From the NCBI GenBank assembly GCA_019843655.1, contig JACDQD010000001.1, forward strand, positions 43,964,230-44,028,229: DNA of 64,000 nucleotides. Reading direction: 5' to 3'. The notes below the pieces were generated by a model that was given only the letters and a program-made list of their open reading frames with translations, did not search any database and was not told the DNA's origin. This stretch comes from Lethocerus indicus. Its lineage: Eukaryota; Arthropoda; Insecta; Hemiptera; Belostomatidae. This document shows, one piece after another, positions 1 to 10,749 of this stretch. Every line of letters begins with the position of its first letter. Within the stretch, counting starts at the first letter, position 1. A program made the position numbers and the translations under genes.

Positions 1-389
1 AAAGCTATATCTACTTCCCGGATTTCCTTGACTGACAAAATATTTTTACTGTGTGCGCATTCAATGGCATATTCGCCATACATGAAAATATAATCAACCG
101 TATATAACTCAAGGGAACTTGATGGATATTTCACAATCGTGGAGTTCCCGATTTAATATTTACCCTGTCACATACTATCGCCCGCCGAAACGGTTGTTCC
201 CGTTCGGCGCGTGAACACTGATCTCGATATTTCACTGCTCGGCAAAATTATTGAGGAAAATCCTAACAAAATTTGATTATCTTATCGTGTGAAACGGGTT
301 TAATTTACAGACAATCGGTGTAATTAGTGTTATATCGATGTCCAGTGCTTGAAATGAAATGACACGCTGAAATACCATGGTTATTTTGA

Positions 390-620
390 TCTTGTATCTC
401 CCCTCGCTGGTTTATTCTTTCGCTAGACCGGTTTCGACCGCTCGCCGTCTGGTAGCTTTCCGTCAGTGGGTTAGTAGGTTGGATCACAATAAAAGTGGAG
501 TGTCAAAAAAAATGCGCGAATGACTTACCAATCTACTCAAAGAAAACCACCGAAGACGGGTAGGGTCCGAAACCGGTCTAGCAAAAGACCGAACCGAGCG
601 GAGACATAAGATCGCAAGAA
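390..620. repeat. Old inverted pair of hammerhead-type repeats
   Basis: Minus-oriented copy at 422-456 and plus-oriented copy at 547-582 face each other across about 90 bases. Both retain GAAACCGGTCTAGC, but their first boxes are changed. The flanking CTCGCTGG and CCGAGCGG arms pair. This is a degraded version of the palindromic arrangement seen at 41184-41517, belonging to a subfamily with a different end (GATCGCAAGAAC). Confidence 0.6.
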
Positions 621-727
621 CAATGCTACTCTAAATCCTCACTGACCATCTGAACAGGTAAATGAAATACTGAATCTATTCCAAATGATTAAAACGATTC
701 TATAACAGATTTGCTGTAATTCTTTAC

Positions 728-890
728 CCTCTGGGCCTTTCTCTTGTCGGCCCTCTGGTTCTGGTGGTAGATTCTGCTGAAGTTGGAAACGATGACGGGG
801 ACGGGTAGAGCGATGACGAGCACACCGCTCAACGAGCAAACTCCACCGACAATCTTACCCACTATCGTTGCCGGCACCATGTCTCCGTAC
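728..890 (-). CDS. Shal: Shal/Kv4 potassium channel, exon encoding the end of the selectivity filter and S6 (partial gene)
   Basis: This is the second coding exon seen of the Shal-type A-current potassium channel, a plasma-membrane protein of neurons and muscle. It is preceded by a TTTCAG acceptor (896-891) and followed by a GTAAAG donor (727-722). The first base completes the codon left open by the upstream exon, so the join reads TLGYGDM, the potassium selectivity filter. The following 54 codons give the pore exit, the S6 helix with the PVPVIV hinge, and the start of the cytoplasmic tail ending in ADKRKAQR. In known Shal proteins the tail continues with a KARLARIR-type segment. No such exon is visible in bases 1-720, so the 3' part of the gene lies outside the window. 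Reading through the donor would add 12 residues and then a stop, which I take as intron. The VPATIVGK stretch differs slightly from the common VPETIAGK. Confidence 0.95.
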
Positions 891-1254
891 CTGAAACATT
901 TTAAACATCAGCGCCAGAGTTCAGTCCGGATCCTCTCCTAACGCAAACCTGTCGACCCAAGTCTTCGTCACCGTTCTCAATTACCGCCTATGTATCTATA
1001 TCATATAGATGGCCTATGATCTATGTGATGTAGTGACTACATCACTGGCTGAAACCTACTGATGAACGCTACTGTAAACCCTCACAGCTACTCCGAACAA
1101 ACACATTCATTCAATTGCAGTTAAAGTTTTATTTTGTTCCTCGATTTGCCACGGAAATTTAACACTGAATTTAGAAAAAAAATCTTCGGGTTTACAATAA
1201 GTGTTAACCGTAGGTTCGTGGTGTTTCTGTCTCCTCTCGCTGGTTTGGTCTTTT

Positions 1255-1291
1255 GCTAGACCGGTTTCGGCTGCTCGCCATCTTCAGTAGC
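1255..1291 (-). ncRNA. Hammerhead ribozyme motif (intact core), Penelope-like element 3' end
   Basis: On the minus strand: GCTA, CTGAAGA, a U, GGC-GAGCA-GCC, GAAA, CCGGTC, TAGC. This has the invariant CUGANGA and GAAA boxes, stem II GGC/GCC, stem I GCUA/UAGC, and the cleavage triplet GUC (predicted cut between 1259 and 1258). Stem III is ACC/GGU with no loop, which suggests a dimeric form. All core bases are intact. Confidence 0.8.
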
Positions 1292-1553
1292 GGTGTTAGT
1301 CACTGTTGGCACTTTGGATGTTTTTCGGGCATCCTCACTGCACTGTCACTTTCACTTGTACTGTAGTGTTTGTCAGTTGCATATATACGCATCTTGTTAT
1401 TGTTATTGGGGAATTATGTTTGTCTTATTTGGGTTGGATTTTGTTAATCAGCTTAAGTGTGCGTCAGATTGCCGGATATGAAGGGTGGTGGTGGTTGGGA
1501 GGGTGAGATCCTTTAATAGGATTATCGGGGCAAATATGGCGTCGCTCTGGGAA

Positions 1554-2046
1554 TTAATCTTTTGGTTTATAATTCTGTTTTTCTTGTGTTTGAATATTTC
1601 TAAGTTCTCCAATGTCCATATCTTTCCCTTTCTTGCCTGGGTGTAATAACCTTAGTGATTTGTTGATATTTATTGTTTCGTGTCCGGAGTTTATAATGTG
1701 GTTGGCGAAGTTAGATTCTGTCTTATATTTTATGGCTCTGATATGCTCTTTGTACCTATCCTCTATCTTTCGTCCGGTTTGGCCGATGTATACTCCGTCG
1801 CACGATCCGCGTGCTATCTTGTATACCTCGCTTTGTTTGTGTTTAATTTGTTGTTGGGTGTTGATGTGTTTCTCTAGTTTATTGGTTGCTGTCATGATAT
1901 TTTGAAGTTTAGTTTGTTAAACATGTTGGTGATTTTGTAGTTTTCGCGGCCAGTGTATGTGAATGTGGCCCATTTTTTGGGGGGGGGGGGGGGTTCTTCC
2001 AGGTTTGTGAGGTCCGTTTTGGCTTCTCTTTCTTTTTTGACAGTTT
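1554..2046 (-). pseudogene. Penelope-like element: end of RT linker and GIY-YIG endonuclease, frameshifted
   Basis: Read on the minus strand, the frame from 2046 begins VKKEREAKTDLTNLEE, passes through five prolines made by a 15-base C run (G run at 1979-1993 on the plus strand), then KKWATFTYTGREN...ITNMF, a signature of Penelope-like elements just after the reverse transcriptase. A one-base frameshift near 1893 interrupts it. The next frame continues with a Cys-containing segment and GVYIGQTGRKIEDRYKEH, the GIY-YIG endonuclease core (tyrosine and arginine present), and ends at 1554. The reverse transcriptase itself is missing. The piece is dead as a gene but identifies the family of the surrounding repeat. 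Confidence 0.85.
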
Positions 2047-2774
2047 GGTTATTGCACTGTCAGAAACACCACAAACCTACAGTATTCCAACCCCTCGCAG
2101 ACCACAAAACAGGTATGTTAAACAAAATAAATGTGATTTATATGCGCAAAACGTCATTTTGTATGCATTAGCACACCTCGAAGAATTTAAAGTTCCTTTA
2201 CCGACATTGAATTTTTATGGGGCAATTTACATAACACTGTTAGCTTCATCTCGTACACATTTTTCCGCTCTCCGCCGTGATTGGATCCCAGTTACCGGTT
2301 ATATTTGTTGAAACTTTTAAAAAACACTGTTCGCATTGAAATTTTGGAAGCCAAGAAAAATCGAGTTTATCGAGGAAGGGACTGTTAAGTATCTCCCCGA
2401 AAATTGTTTTACAGAGCGTATTTTAGTTCTGTTTTGAGATCCGGGTTGTTATTCCATTTTGTTTACGGCGCACGACAGACGCCCCATGCGCAGCCACAGG
2501 AACCCTCTTGTTTACCCCTCAACAGTTTGCGGTTCCGGTTTGGCCTTGTATAATAAATAAATAACGCTCGATGGCACACATTATTAAACTGCAGGCGCTG
2601 TTTTATTCCTTCTACCTTAATTGTTCTAATCAGTTATTTCTTACTGATTAAACCCCAGGAAATGTTATCGTTTCTTTTAAATTTCTAATTGGCATACAGC
2701 TGATGAATTTTGCCATCTCACAGGTGAATTTCGGCTTCGGTCGAGTTTTACTGTATTCACTGCGGTTACATTGA

Positions 2775-3345
2775 ACGACGGGTGGTCTACCAGAGTGCTA
2801 CTGGGCACGTAGAGTAGCCGGGACACCGGAAGTGCCGAATTAGTCGAGTTGAATAGTATGCACGCAGGTCATCCTGACAAAGGGATGCTCTACTAAAGTG
2901 ACACTGATCGTGAGGGCTGCCAGGACACAAGATAAACCGAGTCGAGAAGCCTGTGCTTAGACGAGTTTAACGTGCAAAGGTCACATTGACCGAGAGTGGT
3001 CTACCAGAGTGATACTAGACATTGGGAGAAGCCGGTATGGATCGAGCATACCGAGGTTCAAATTAAGTGAACTTGACCGGTGGTCTACCAGAGTAATACT
3101 CTGGAAGCCAGGAATCACAGTATCTATAGAGAGGTTTTACTCAGTAATAATGGGCGTATGTAGAATAGACGGGAGGTCTATGAGGGTAACGTCTAAAAAA
3201 CCAGGACTCGTATTAACTGACGAGAGGTATAACAGGCGAAGACAGGACACCGGATTGACCATCCATGTTTGGGTGAGGTGAGCATACCACTATCCTAATC
3301 GGCCAACTTGAACGACTGGAGGTCCTATAGAGTAATTAATACCGG
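2775..3345 (+). repeat. Diverged tandem array, period about 85-115 bp
   Basis: A motif GG(T/A)GGTCTACCAGAGTNATACT recurs near 2780, 2880 (degraded), 2996, 3079, 3169 and 3318, each followed by AGCC(G/A)G and a spacer. The irregular period and substitutions indicate an old satellite-like array. Confidence 0.6.
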
Positions 3346-3489
3346 TTGAATATTTTGATTTTTACAGCTAAAACAATCGGAAAACTTTCAATAACCGTGG
3401 TATGTAATTGACGCTTATGGACTCTCTTGCATTTAGAGGTCACAGAGTCTATCGGAGTGCACCGGTGGTAGAGAGACCTAATTTTCCAG

Positions 3490-5650
3490 ATTACAGAACG
3501 TAACAATGTACATATCTATAGTCCGTGTCCTAATATACGAGGGTTCTGCAAGAAGTAAACAGAGAAGAGTTATAGTTAAACAAAAATGAATAAGTAAGTA
3601 ATGAAAAGTATTTTCAAAATCAAGTTATCATCCCAGCTCCATTCTAAAACATGAAAGCGTCTCAGAAAAAGACCCGACCGTCGACCGGTATAGCTGTATT
3701 TGAAATACCCAAGGCCCAATTCTTTGCGACTTAACTTAAGAGAAGTGCTTGAAAATACAGCGGAGCTTGCGATACTTTAAAAAGGTATAGTACAGATAAA
3801 AGGAGCGTTTTCGCTTCAGGGTAATGTTCGCCCGGCGTACCCCACAATAGACGCTTGAAACGGTTGAGAAATTAGGCCGCGTGGACTTGATTCAGACCTT
3901 CGGTTTGCACCGTGTTGAAAACAACAGCCGTTTGTCCGGTGTATTTACGCCAGCACGAACACGTTTCTAAATTTTGAACAGCAGAAAGAGCGAAACCCAT
4001 TTCTGTCCAACGGAAAATGTTTATTTCTTCGAACAAACAGACCTCCGATACCGAGGGCTCTCCAACAGTTTCAATTTCCGCTACTCGAAGATATCGAGTC
4101 GCCGGGAAATGAGAAAACGCAGTTATTGCTTAGGTCCGAACTAAGTAAGCTCAGGGACTGCTTAGTCAGTACTTTCTGTATTAATACTGTCACTTGTATC
4201 TTAAAATTTCAGCATTTTCAGATATTTATTTTATTCAACGTATTCGACAATTTATCAGGTCTTTAGCAAGCAATTTGGTGGATAGGTTGAGGACTTACAT
4301 TCGGACATTTTTATGGATTATTCGTTATACCGATATACTTTTAACCGTACATTTAAAAAATAAATAAAGAACAACAGAAAATGCGCATTTTCCTAAAATT
4401 AAGGCTAATTCGGTTCGTCACCGGAGATACGGATCTCCAACGGAAAACGTCTTCAATTACTCTTTATCACCCCAATATGAGTGATATTTCAATTAATTTA
4501 ACCCTCTATGGGCCCCTGTAACTTTCAGGTCACATTTCAATTTATCGAGGTTTTACCAAATAATTATAGCTTTTTTCGTGGGATGGCGGATAAATCTTAA
4601 TCCTATACCTTTGTCGAGACAACCAATATCAATATCAATTTTTTTTTCATTCGCATATATAGGTTTATAATTGCTGATTTTTCATTCCCCCATTTTTTTG
4701 GATTTAATATAAAAATTAAATACTTGCATAAAATTAGCTTAATGAATCAATTAATTACCGAAATCTTAAAATCAGATATAAGGAAATATCATATGTATAG
4801 AAATATTCGACAACATTTTTATAGAGAACAGAGGAGAAAAGAAGCCCCACCTAGAAACGACATGCTTAAGTTATTGGCAACGGTGATAATCCAGTGATCA
4901 GTGATCGTATTCGTCTGGCCAGCTCTCCTGGAGCCAGCTCGTGGTTATCGATTTCTGTATTTGTTTGCTCATTTAGATTACCACCATTATTTAGTTCTTC
5001 GGTCTACAGAACTGTGAAGAACAACTTGCCGCTAGACAGTATTACAGCTAAACATTCACCCGTACCAACGAGAAGAAAGAGAACTGTGGTTGCCTAGATC
5101 AGTAGAAAGTATATTTCCAGTCCATTCCTAGTATACCTGTAGTACTAAGTAGGCTGAGATGGAAAAAGGGGGATTAAGGCTAGGACTTTATTTAATGTTG
5201 GCTACTCCGTTAAAAAAACTTTGGGGTGCTTTTTCCTCCACAATTATAAACTTACTGAATCTCGTTACTGAATAAATCACCTTTCTACTGCAAAAGAAAT
5301 GGTGTGGCTCTCCCGCGACTGGGTAAATAAAATGCTCCACGTTTGATACAGCGGAGATTCACAACATGGGACAATTCACAGCGGTCCGTTCGTCTCCACT
5401 ACCCAATTTCCACGAAAAAAGCCCAAAGCCAACAGGATACGTAAAAGGTAGAAGAAGATATATAGAAAAGTGCATTTTTATAATGCGAAAGCTTTAAGTC
5501 CGTTAAAAGGGGAAAATAGGTGCATTGTAGGCCGGTTATACAGTTCCCAACCGGTATATAGTCCAATGCTATGGCACTTGTCAAAGTGCAGGTTCAAGTG
5601 TCATAAGTAGATTCATTGTTTGTTGGACAATATGCAATATGGCGTGTTGG
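3490..5650. other. Shal intron sequence, nothing recognised
   Basis: Mixed AT-rich sequence with only short chance frames, no repeats shared with other parts of the window and no splice-bounded exon. Confidence 0.6.
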
Positions 5651-5816
5651 CACCTATATATTTATATATATATATATATATATATGTATTCATGCAAAGT
5701 TGATGAATATAATACGTCTAAAATACAACGGTAATAGTAAAAGTAGATCTATTCTATTTGGAGAGTTCCCTCTGCCTTTGCCTATGGCATCAATCTTGTG
5801 AAGAGAAACTCACCTC

Positions 5817-5930
5817 CCTACTGACGAAGGAGGTACAACAACAGAAATCGGTCTAGCCATTGACCAAGCCAGCGAGATGGGACGGAAGGTTGAATACTAT
5901 GGTATTCCAAACCCTAGTATTCATTGGAAA
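5817..5930 (+). repeat. Diverged hammerhead repeat with core boxes retained
   Basis: CUGACGA at 5821-5827, GAAA at 5844-5847, UCGGUC and UAGC at 5854-5857 fit the hammerhead core, and the downstream AGCGAGA...GGTATTCCAAACCC matches the family tail. Stem II no longer pairs and stem I has a mismatch, so activity is unlikely. Confidence 0.5.
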
Positions 5931-6192
5931 CATTTAAAATAAAATATATATCTGAAAAAGTAGATCGCCGATGTACATCTTGTATACAAAAAGTTAGCCA
6001 CCTCTTGCGGTGTGTACATTATTCGGCGTTCGAAGACAATATTACACACGTGGAATCAAACATATATGATTCAAACGTACAGAAACGAAACTACGTTACG
6101 AATGTTTACTTAGATTACTCGACTACACATCATAACAATTACTTAAGAACAAATTAGTAATTTACAACAGTACTTTAAAATCGACAGAACCC

Positions 6193-6369
6193 TCTGACTC
6201 CTACAAATTACAATCATTGCAATCCATAATCCTTCGTAAAATCGTTATCGCCCAACCTTGCGTATCTGACCGCGCAATCCGTTCCGATATGAAAGTCCCG
6301 TTCGTTCACGAATTAGCCGCTTGCAGATATAAATCCTTCCTTTCCAAACTGTACAACTGTATTTTATAA
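6193..6369 (+). pseudogene. Jockey-like non-LTR retrotransposon fragment (RT C-terminal region)
   Basis: The frame reads SDSYKLQSLQSIILRKIVIA...VSDRAIRSDMKVPFVHELA...YKSFLSKLYN and then stops. This matches the segment after the reverse transcriptase in Jockey-clade elements (LQ-FQS--LR-IV-AP-YVSN--I--DL-VP-V-E). Only about 55 codons remain. Confidence 0.7.
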
Positions 6370-6819
6370 CCTAACAAGAGCAGAGGTATCATCAATGGGT
6401 CGATTCTCAATCAAAAGTACATTCGTGGCTAAAAATACAATATTTTTTCAAACTTTATTTCGAGAGACTATAAAACACAGAATGGTGTAGGTTGCAAACT
6501 TTATGTGTTACGGAAGAAAAGGAGACGGCCTTGAATTGTCAGCAGGATAGGAGGAAATGAGGAGAAAAGTTTGCATTTTGAAGTAGGCGGGAGCCGGTAA
6601 TTGGGGGACTGCGGTGAAGCAGCGGTATTGATCCCGACTCCCCACCCGAGACCTCTCCTGGGACTACGCTGCCCGGGATATCCCTATCCGCTCTACCTCT
6701 AAACAACAAACAATCTTCTGTTAGTGGGATGTGGGTAGGAGATGGACGGGGCCATATTCAGCCCAAGTAAGTCCATTTCAGGAGGTCGATTTAACATTTT
6801 CAGACGCGAATTAAATTTC

Positions 6820-7130
6820 TCTTTGGTTACCTAAGGCCTAAAAGAATTGACTTGGACCTGACTACTAGGCCGTTACTAAAAGTGACATCAAAATTGACCT
6901 TAGCCAACAAAGTCACAATTTACAAAGCCGTATTGAATTATGGGGGAACATCCAACATCTTAATGTTCTCCGATATTTTTCTAATTACACAATTTACTGC
7001 GACCTCTACATTCCGACAACCAAAAAATTCTGGTTTCTTAAAGTTTCATTCCCTCGTCCTAATTAACTCCTCCCATCCCTCTCCTCTGTTGCTCATCCTT
7101 TATGCCCCCCTCGCTCCCTGCATAAACACT
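6820..7130 (+). pseudogene. Second Jockey-like fragment, internally deleted
   Basis: LLKVTSKLTLANKVTIYKAVL (6870-6935) matches the Jockey SKL-L-NK--IYKA-LKP motif. It then skips to FLKFHS...HPSPLL near 7035-7085, matching the C-terminal KFHSRL--HPN motif. The same motifs occur at 33086-33560 on the minus strand. Confidence 0.6.
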
Positions 7131-7259
7131 ATTGGCCTAGAGATCTGCTCGGTCCGTAGCCCGGTTATACGTCAACAAGTGCCATCACTGGGTTTTTCTT
7201 TATCGATAGACACGATATATAATACAAAATACACAATATACGATAAATAAAAAAGAAAA

Positions 7260-8469
7260 ACACGATTACGCGGATTACCGATAATGTCTAATTGTTCTGT
7301 AGAATAATTGTGAGTATCGTCACCGTCCGGGACGCCGAGTAGGAATATGAAGTCGTAAATTGGTTATAATAATTATTGCCTTATTTAAATAATTGTGCAT
7401 GTAATTACTGTCGCCAAATTCTAAATAAGACAGGAAAAGCGGACATAGGTGCAAACCTGACAAGGATTTCCTCCTGACGGAGGATTTCGGCCTCCGTGAA
7501 TCGGTCTAGATGCGGGGACGGGAAAATCGCTCTGTATCACTGTGTGTCTGCTCGCCATATCTGGTATAATTTGTATTAAGAAATTTAATAATAGAGCGTT
7601 CTCTCGGGGAAAAGGTACAAGGGGTCGTTTTATAGCCGAGGGGGGGAAAATTGGGCAGTGGCCGAGTTTTAAGATTTAACGAAGGGAGTGGAAAAGCCGT
7701 ATATATCCGCCCTCTCCTTTAATCTTAATCAACTTCACCTGCGCCAGCGGGCTACCGTAACATTTTTATTCTCTAATACCCAGTCATAATTTATTTCCTT
7801 TATAATTACTCGCTCTTTTTCAAAAGTTATTACTGATGGATTTTTTACCGGCCCTACTCCCGGGACTCTATATAAATTAAGAAATTAAAAAATTGTAAAT
7901 TTACAATTTAACAGGTCGAGACCTGTTTGCGGCTTTTGTTATGTAAATAATAACACCCCTTTAAACTTTAACCGATATAAACTTGAAACAAAAAACTGGT
8001 TCATGGCTTTTTATTAATTTAAAAAATGTATTTTTTAAAATATATTTGGAGTATATTTTATTAAACTGATTTTGACTCGGGTTTTCCCCGATTTACAGTA
8101 ATCACTGTTTAAAGATTAACTGAATAGTTTCTCTTTTCTATTTTCCCCAAACTGACCAGAGATCGGTATTAAAAAACTAAAAGAGGAGGGTATTCAATAA
8201 ATGAATTCGGTAATCGTGGAGCTCACTATCTGTTATAAGACAAAGACTCGTTATCGGGAAAGCTATAAATTAAGCCGGTCGGCGAGGACGGCTTTAATGG
8301 GTAAACAACCCTCTCGAGCCCGGACATTTAATCTTGGTTTAATGGGGGACCTGTCCCCCCTAACAGGACCATTCCTAGCCCAGATAATTTATCATTCAAT
8401 TACAGACAGAAAGGAAATAGGTCGGGAGTTTGCACTGCCAATTTTTTCAGTTTACTTTCTGTTTTCCTA
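7260..8469. other. Shal intron sequence, nothing recognised
   Basis: AT-rich. The longest frame (89 codons from 8201) has no family motif. Confidence 0.6.
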
Positions 8470-9570
8470 ACTCAAAATCCGAAGGGATGCACCGAAGGAA
8501 AACGTCGGATTTTCACCGTGGTTCACTCGTCGACGTAGTTTGGGGGATGAAATTTGGATATTTAAAAAAATTAAATGAAATAAATATACGAATATTTAAA
8601 TTGTTGGGAAGTCAACAATTTATTTTTAACTTTAAATAGAAAATTGAAAAAATTAATAATTGCATTATAGAAACATTTTATAGAGGTCAAAACCGTTCGT
8701 TTTAATAATATTCAGAAATCTTTAAGATTTGTTGAAAGCAACCGCAAAGAAAATCCCATTTGCCTTACTTATTACCCCGGCATAAGTTAATGAATCGTAG
8801 TTATAAAAAAGAGGAAAATGAGTTCAGTCGTCGGGCAGTGTGTTCGAGAAATTCACAAGTGGCACCAGGAAAAGAAAATGAACTAAAAAACAAAACCAAA
8901 AGAACACTGCCCTTACATACAGATAGTAAGTGGGGTATAAGAAACTAGCAGAGGGAAATTTCCCTGAGGAAAGTCGCCCTTGGCTGAGAACCAGCTTGAC
9001 GAGTGGATAAATATAATATCGTATTCATTTCATTTTTTTTAAAAAATGCAATCTACAATAGGATTGGACAGGTCTTCAGAGTTCGGGGGGTGAAATTTGG
9101 ATATATTAAAAATATGAACGACATAAATATAGGACTATTTATAGGAAGTCGAAAATTTATTTTTAACGGTAGATATAAAAATGGAAAAATAAATAATTGC
9201 CTAAGAGAAACACCGTATACAAGCCAGAAGTCATTCGTAGTAATAATATTTATGTATTGTTCTTTTTTGCAACAACAAAAGATGCAATCTACAACAGGAA
9301 TGGACCAAAGGAAAATGTCGGGTTTCCACTGCGACAGGAGACGGGATTCGTCGACAGAATTTGGACGGGAAGAGTTCGAGGGATGAAATTTGGGTTTCAA
9401 ATGGGGAATTTTAAAGATATAAATGAAATAAATGTAAGAATATTTACGGGAAGTTGACGATTTATTTTACAGTAGATGGAAAACAGGAAAGAATAGTCAG
9501 AAGTGACATGTAATAATATTTATGTATAGCTCTTTGTTCAAACAAAAAAATTCAGTCTACAATAGGGTGG
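8470..9570 (+). repeat. Diverged tandem duplication, unit about 235-270 bp
   Basis: TGCAATCTACAA(T/C)AGGA at 9047 and 9283, and a related TCAGTCTACAATAGG at 9552, head successive units. Each unit contains GG(G)ATGAAATTTGG, then ATRAAY(G)A(A/C)ATAAAT, a GGAAGT(C/T)-AATTTATTTT segment and TAATAATATTTATGTAT. A more degraded unit occupies 8470-8720. The reverse-strand PKFHP in each unit weakly recalls the Jockey C-terminal motif. Confidence 0.65.
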
Positions 9571-10224
9571 AGTTCTGAAAGACGGAGGCGGATTGTCGGG
9601 AGAACTGAATTTCAGAGTGGGAGCGTTTTACGAGCGCAAAAGACTGAGAAAGAGAACTCTTACCGGGTTTATATGATCCCCCAGTTTATGCCCGACACAA
9701 AAGCAGCTGTAAACATTTTCTCGGTAAACAACTGGGCGAGCCGCCACGTAAATTATTCATCGAGCGGGGGGCATGATTAATGAGGGAACGTGGAGTCAAC
9801 CCCAACCTCGACGACGACGGTTAAATGACTCGGGTTTTAAAACAACTCAATTCTGTCAGACTCGCGGTCTTCCGTCCCAAATTCGGTTGGGAGAATAACG
9901 GGATACCTAGACCGAAACAGCCTGTCAGTACTGACAGTAAGTGGATTAAAGACTTCCCCCTACTAGGTTCCTCCTACTGTCAATTGTCTATCTACGCGGC
10001 GGGACGGGGATTCGTCGCTTTGCTCGGAACCAAGAAAACCATCCCTGACCGAGATTCGCCGGGAGAAATCGCCAGTAAGAACTCAGAAAGTACGGGTCAA
10101 AAAACCAGGCAATAGTTTTTTTTAAACTTTTTTATATCGCGCAATCAATAATCTTAAATATTATAAGTGAAATTGTTTTAAGCATCGCCCTCACATCACT
10201 CTCACCCACTGATGATACTTTGTT

Positions 10225-10420
10225 GACTTTTTAGTCGGGACCACTAGGACTAGGGGAGAAGATCGTTGGCCCGAGGGGTGATAATTGAGATGGGTAACGG
10301 AGGAAAAGGATTGGAGGAGAGGATCGGGATGAGGAAAAAGAGGGGAATGAAATTTGGGAAACCTGGTCGACTGACGGTGATTTTTGAGGTGACGGCGGGA
10401 CCTCAAGAGTCCGATCGGCA
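10225..10420 (-). pseudogene. Short Jockey-like C-terminal remnant
   Basis: The minus strand reads RRHLKNHRQSTRFPKFHSPL...HPDPLLQSFSS, resembling the RFLKFHSRLTPHPNSL motif found intact at 33086-33460. It is too short to classify further. Confidence 0.4.
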
Positions 10421-10749
10421 ACATACCAGGGAGCGTTTAGCGATTAGCGTCTCTCTGAAAGTGAACGGCGTTGAATGTCTCAGCGGATCCCCATATTTCG
10501 ATACCGTATGTACTGGTTTTAATATTCCCAAATTGTTGGCTTTAGTTAGTTTTGAAGACCTTTTCAGTAGCAGTCCCAATAGTCTAAATTTGCGGTTTAT
10601 ACGGGGTATGGGGATCGATAGTAAGAGTGAAACTTTGAACAGGTGCCGCCCAGAGGAGAGAATGAATCGTAGAAACATTTTCCCGCCAAATAGGGCTTTG
10701 CCCATTGGCGCCGGCAGGATAATCCTCGCGAACGGAATTCCTTAATCCA

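Larger units (their letters stand above)
1208..2123 (-). mobile_element. 5'-truncated Penelope-like retroelement with hammerhead 3' end and inverted 5' tip
   Basis: The element is oriented on the minus strand. From right to left it has a short inverted copy of its own 3' end (2061-2087) plus a tail ending at TTAAAC (2123), a truncated reading frame ending in a GIY-YIG domain (2046-1554), a 3' UTR, a hammerhead motif (1291-1255), and the 3' end CCTACGGT (1208). Flanks give a degraded duplication: ACAATAAGTGTTAA (left) against AAAATAAATGTGAT (right), 10 of 14 matching. Penelope-like elements are established carriers of GIY-YIG endonucleases and hammerhead motifs, so the two signals support each other. 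Confidence 0.85.

Noticed and set aside
10266..10745. 159-codon plus-strand open frame
   Set aside because: No motif, composition follows the surrounding intron, and its first half is antisense to a Jockey-like remnant.
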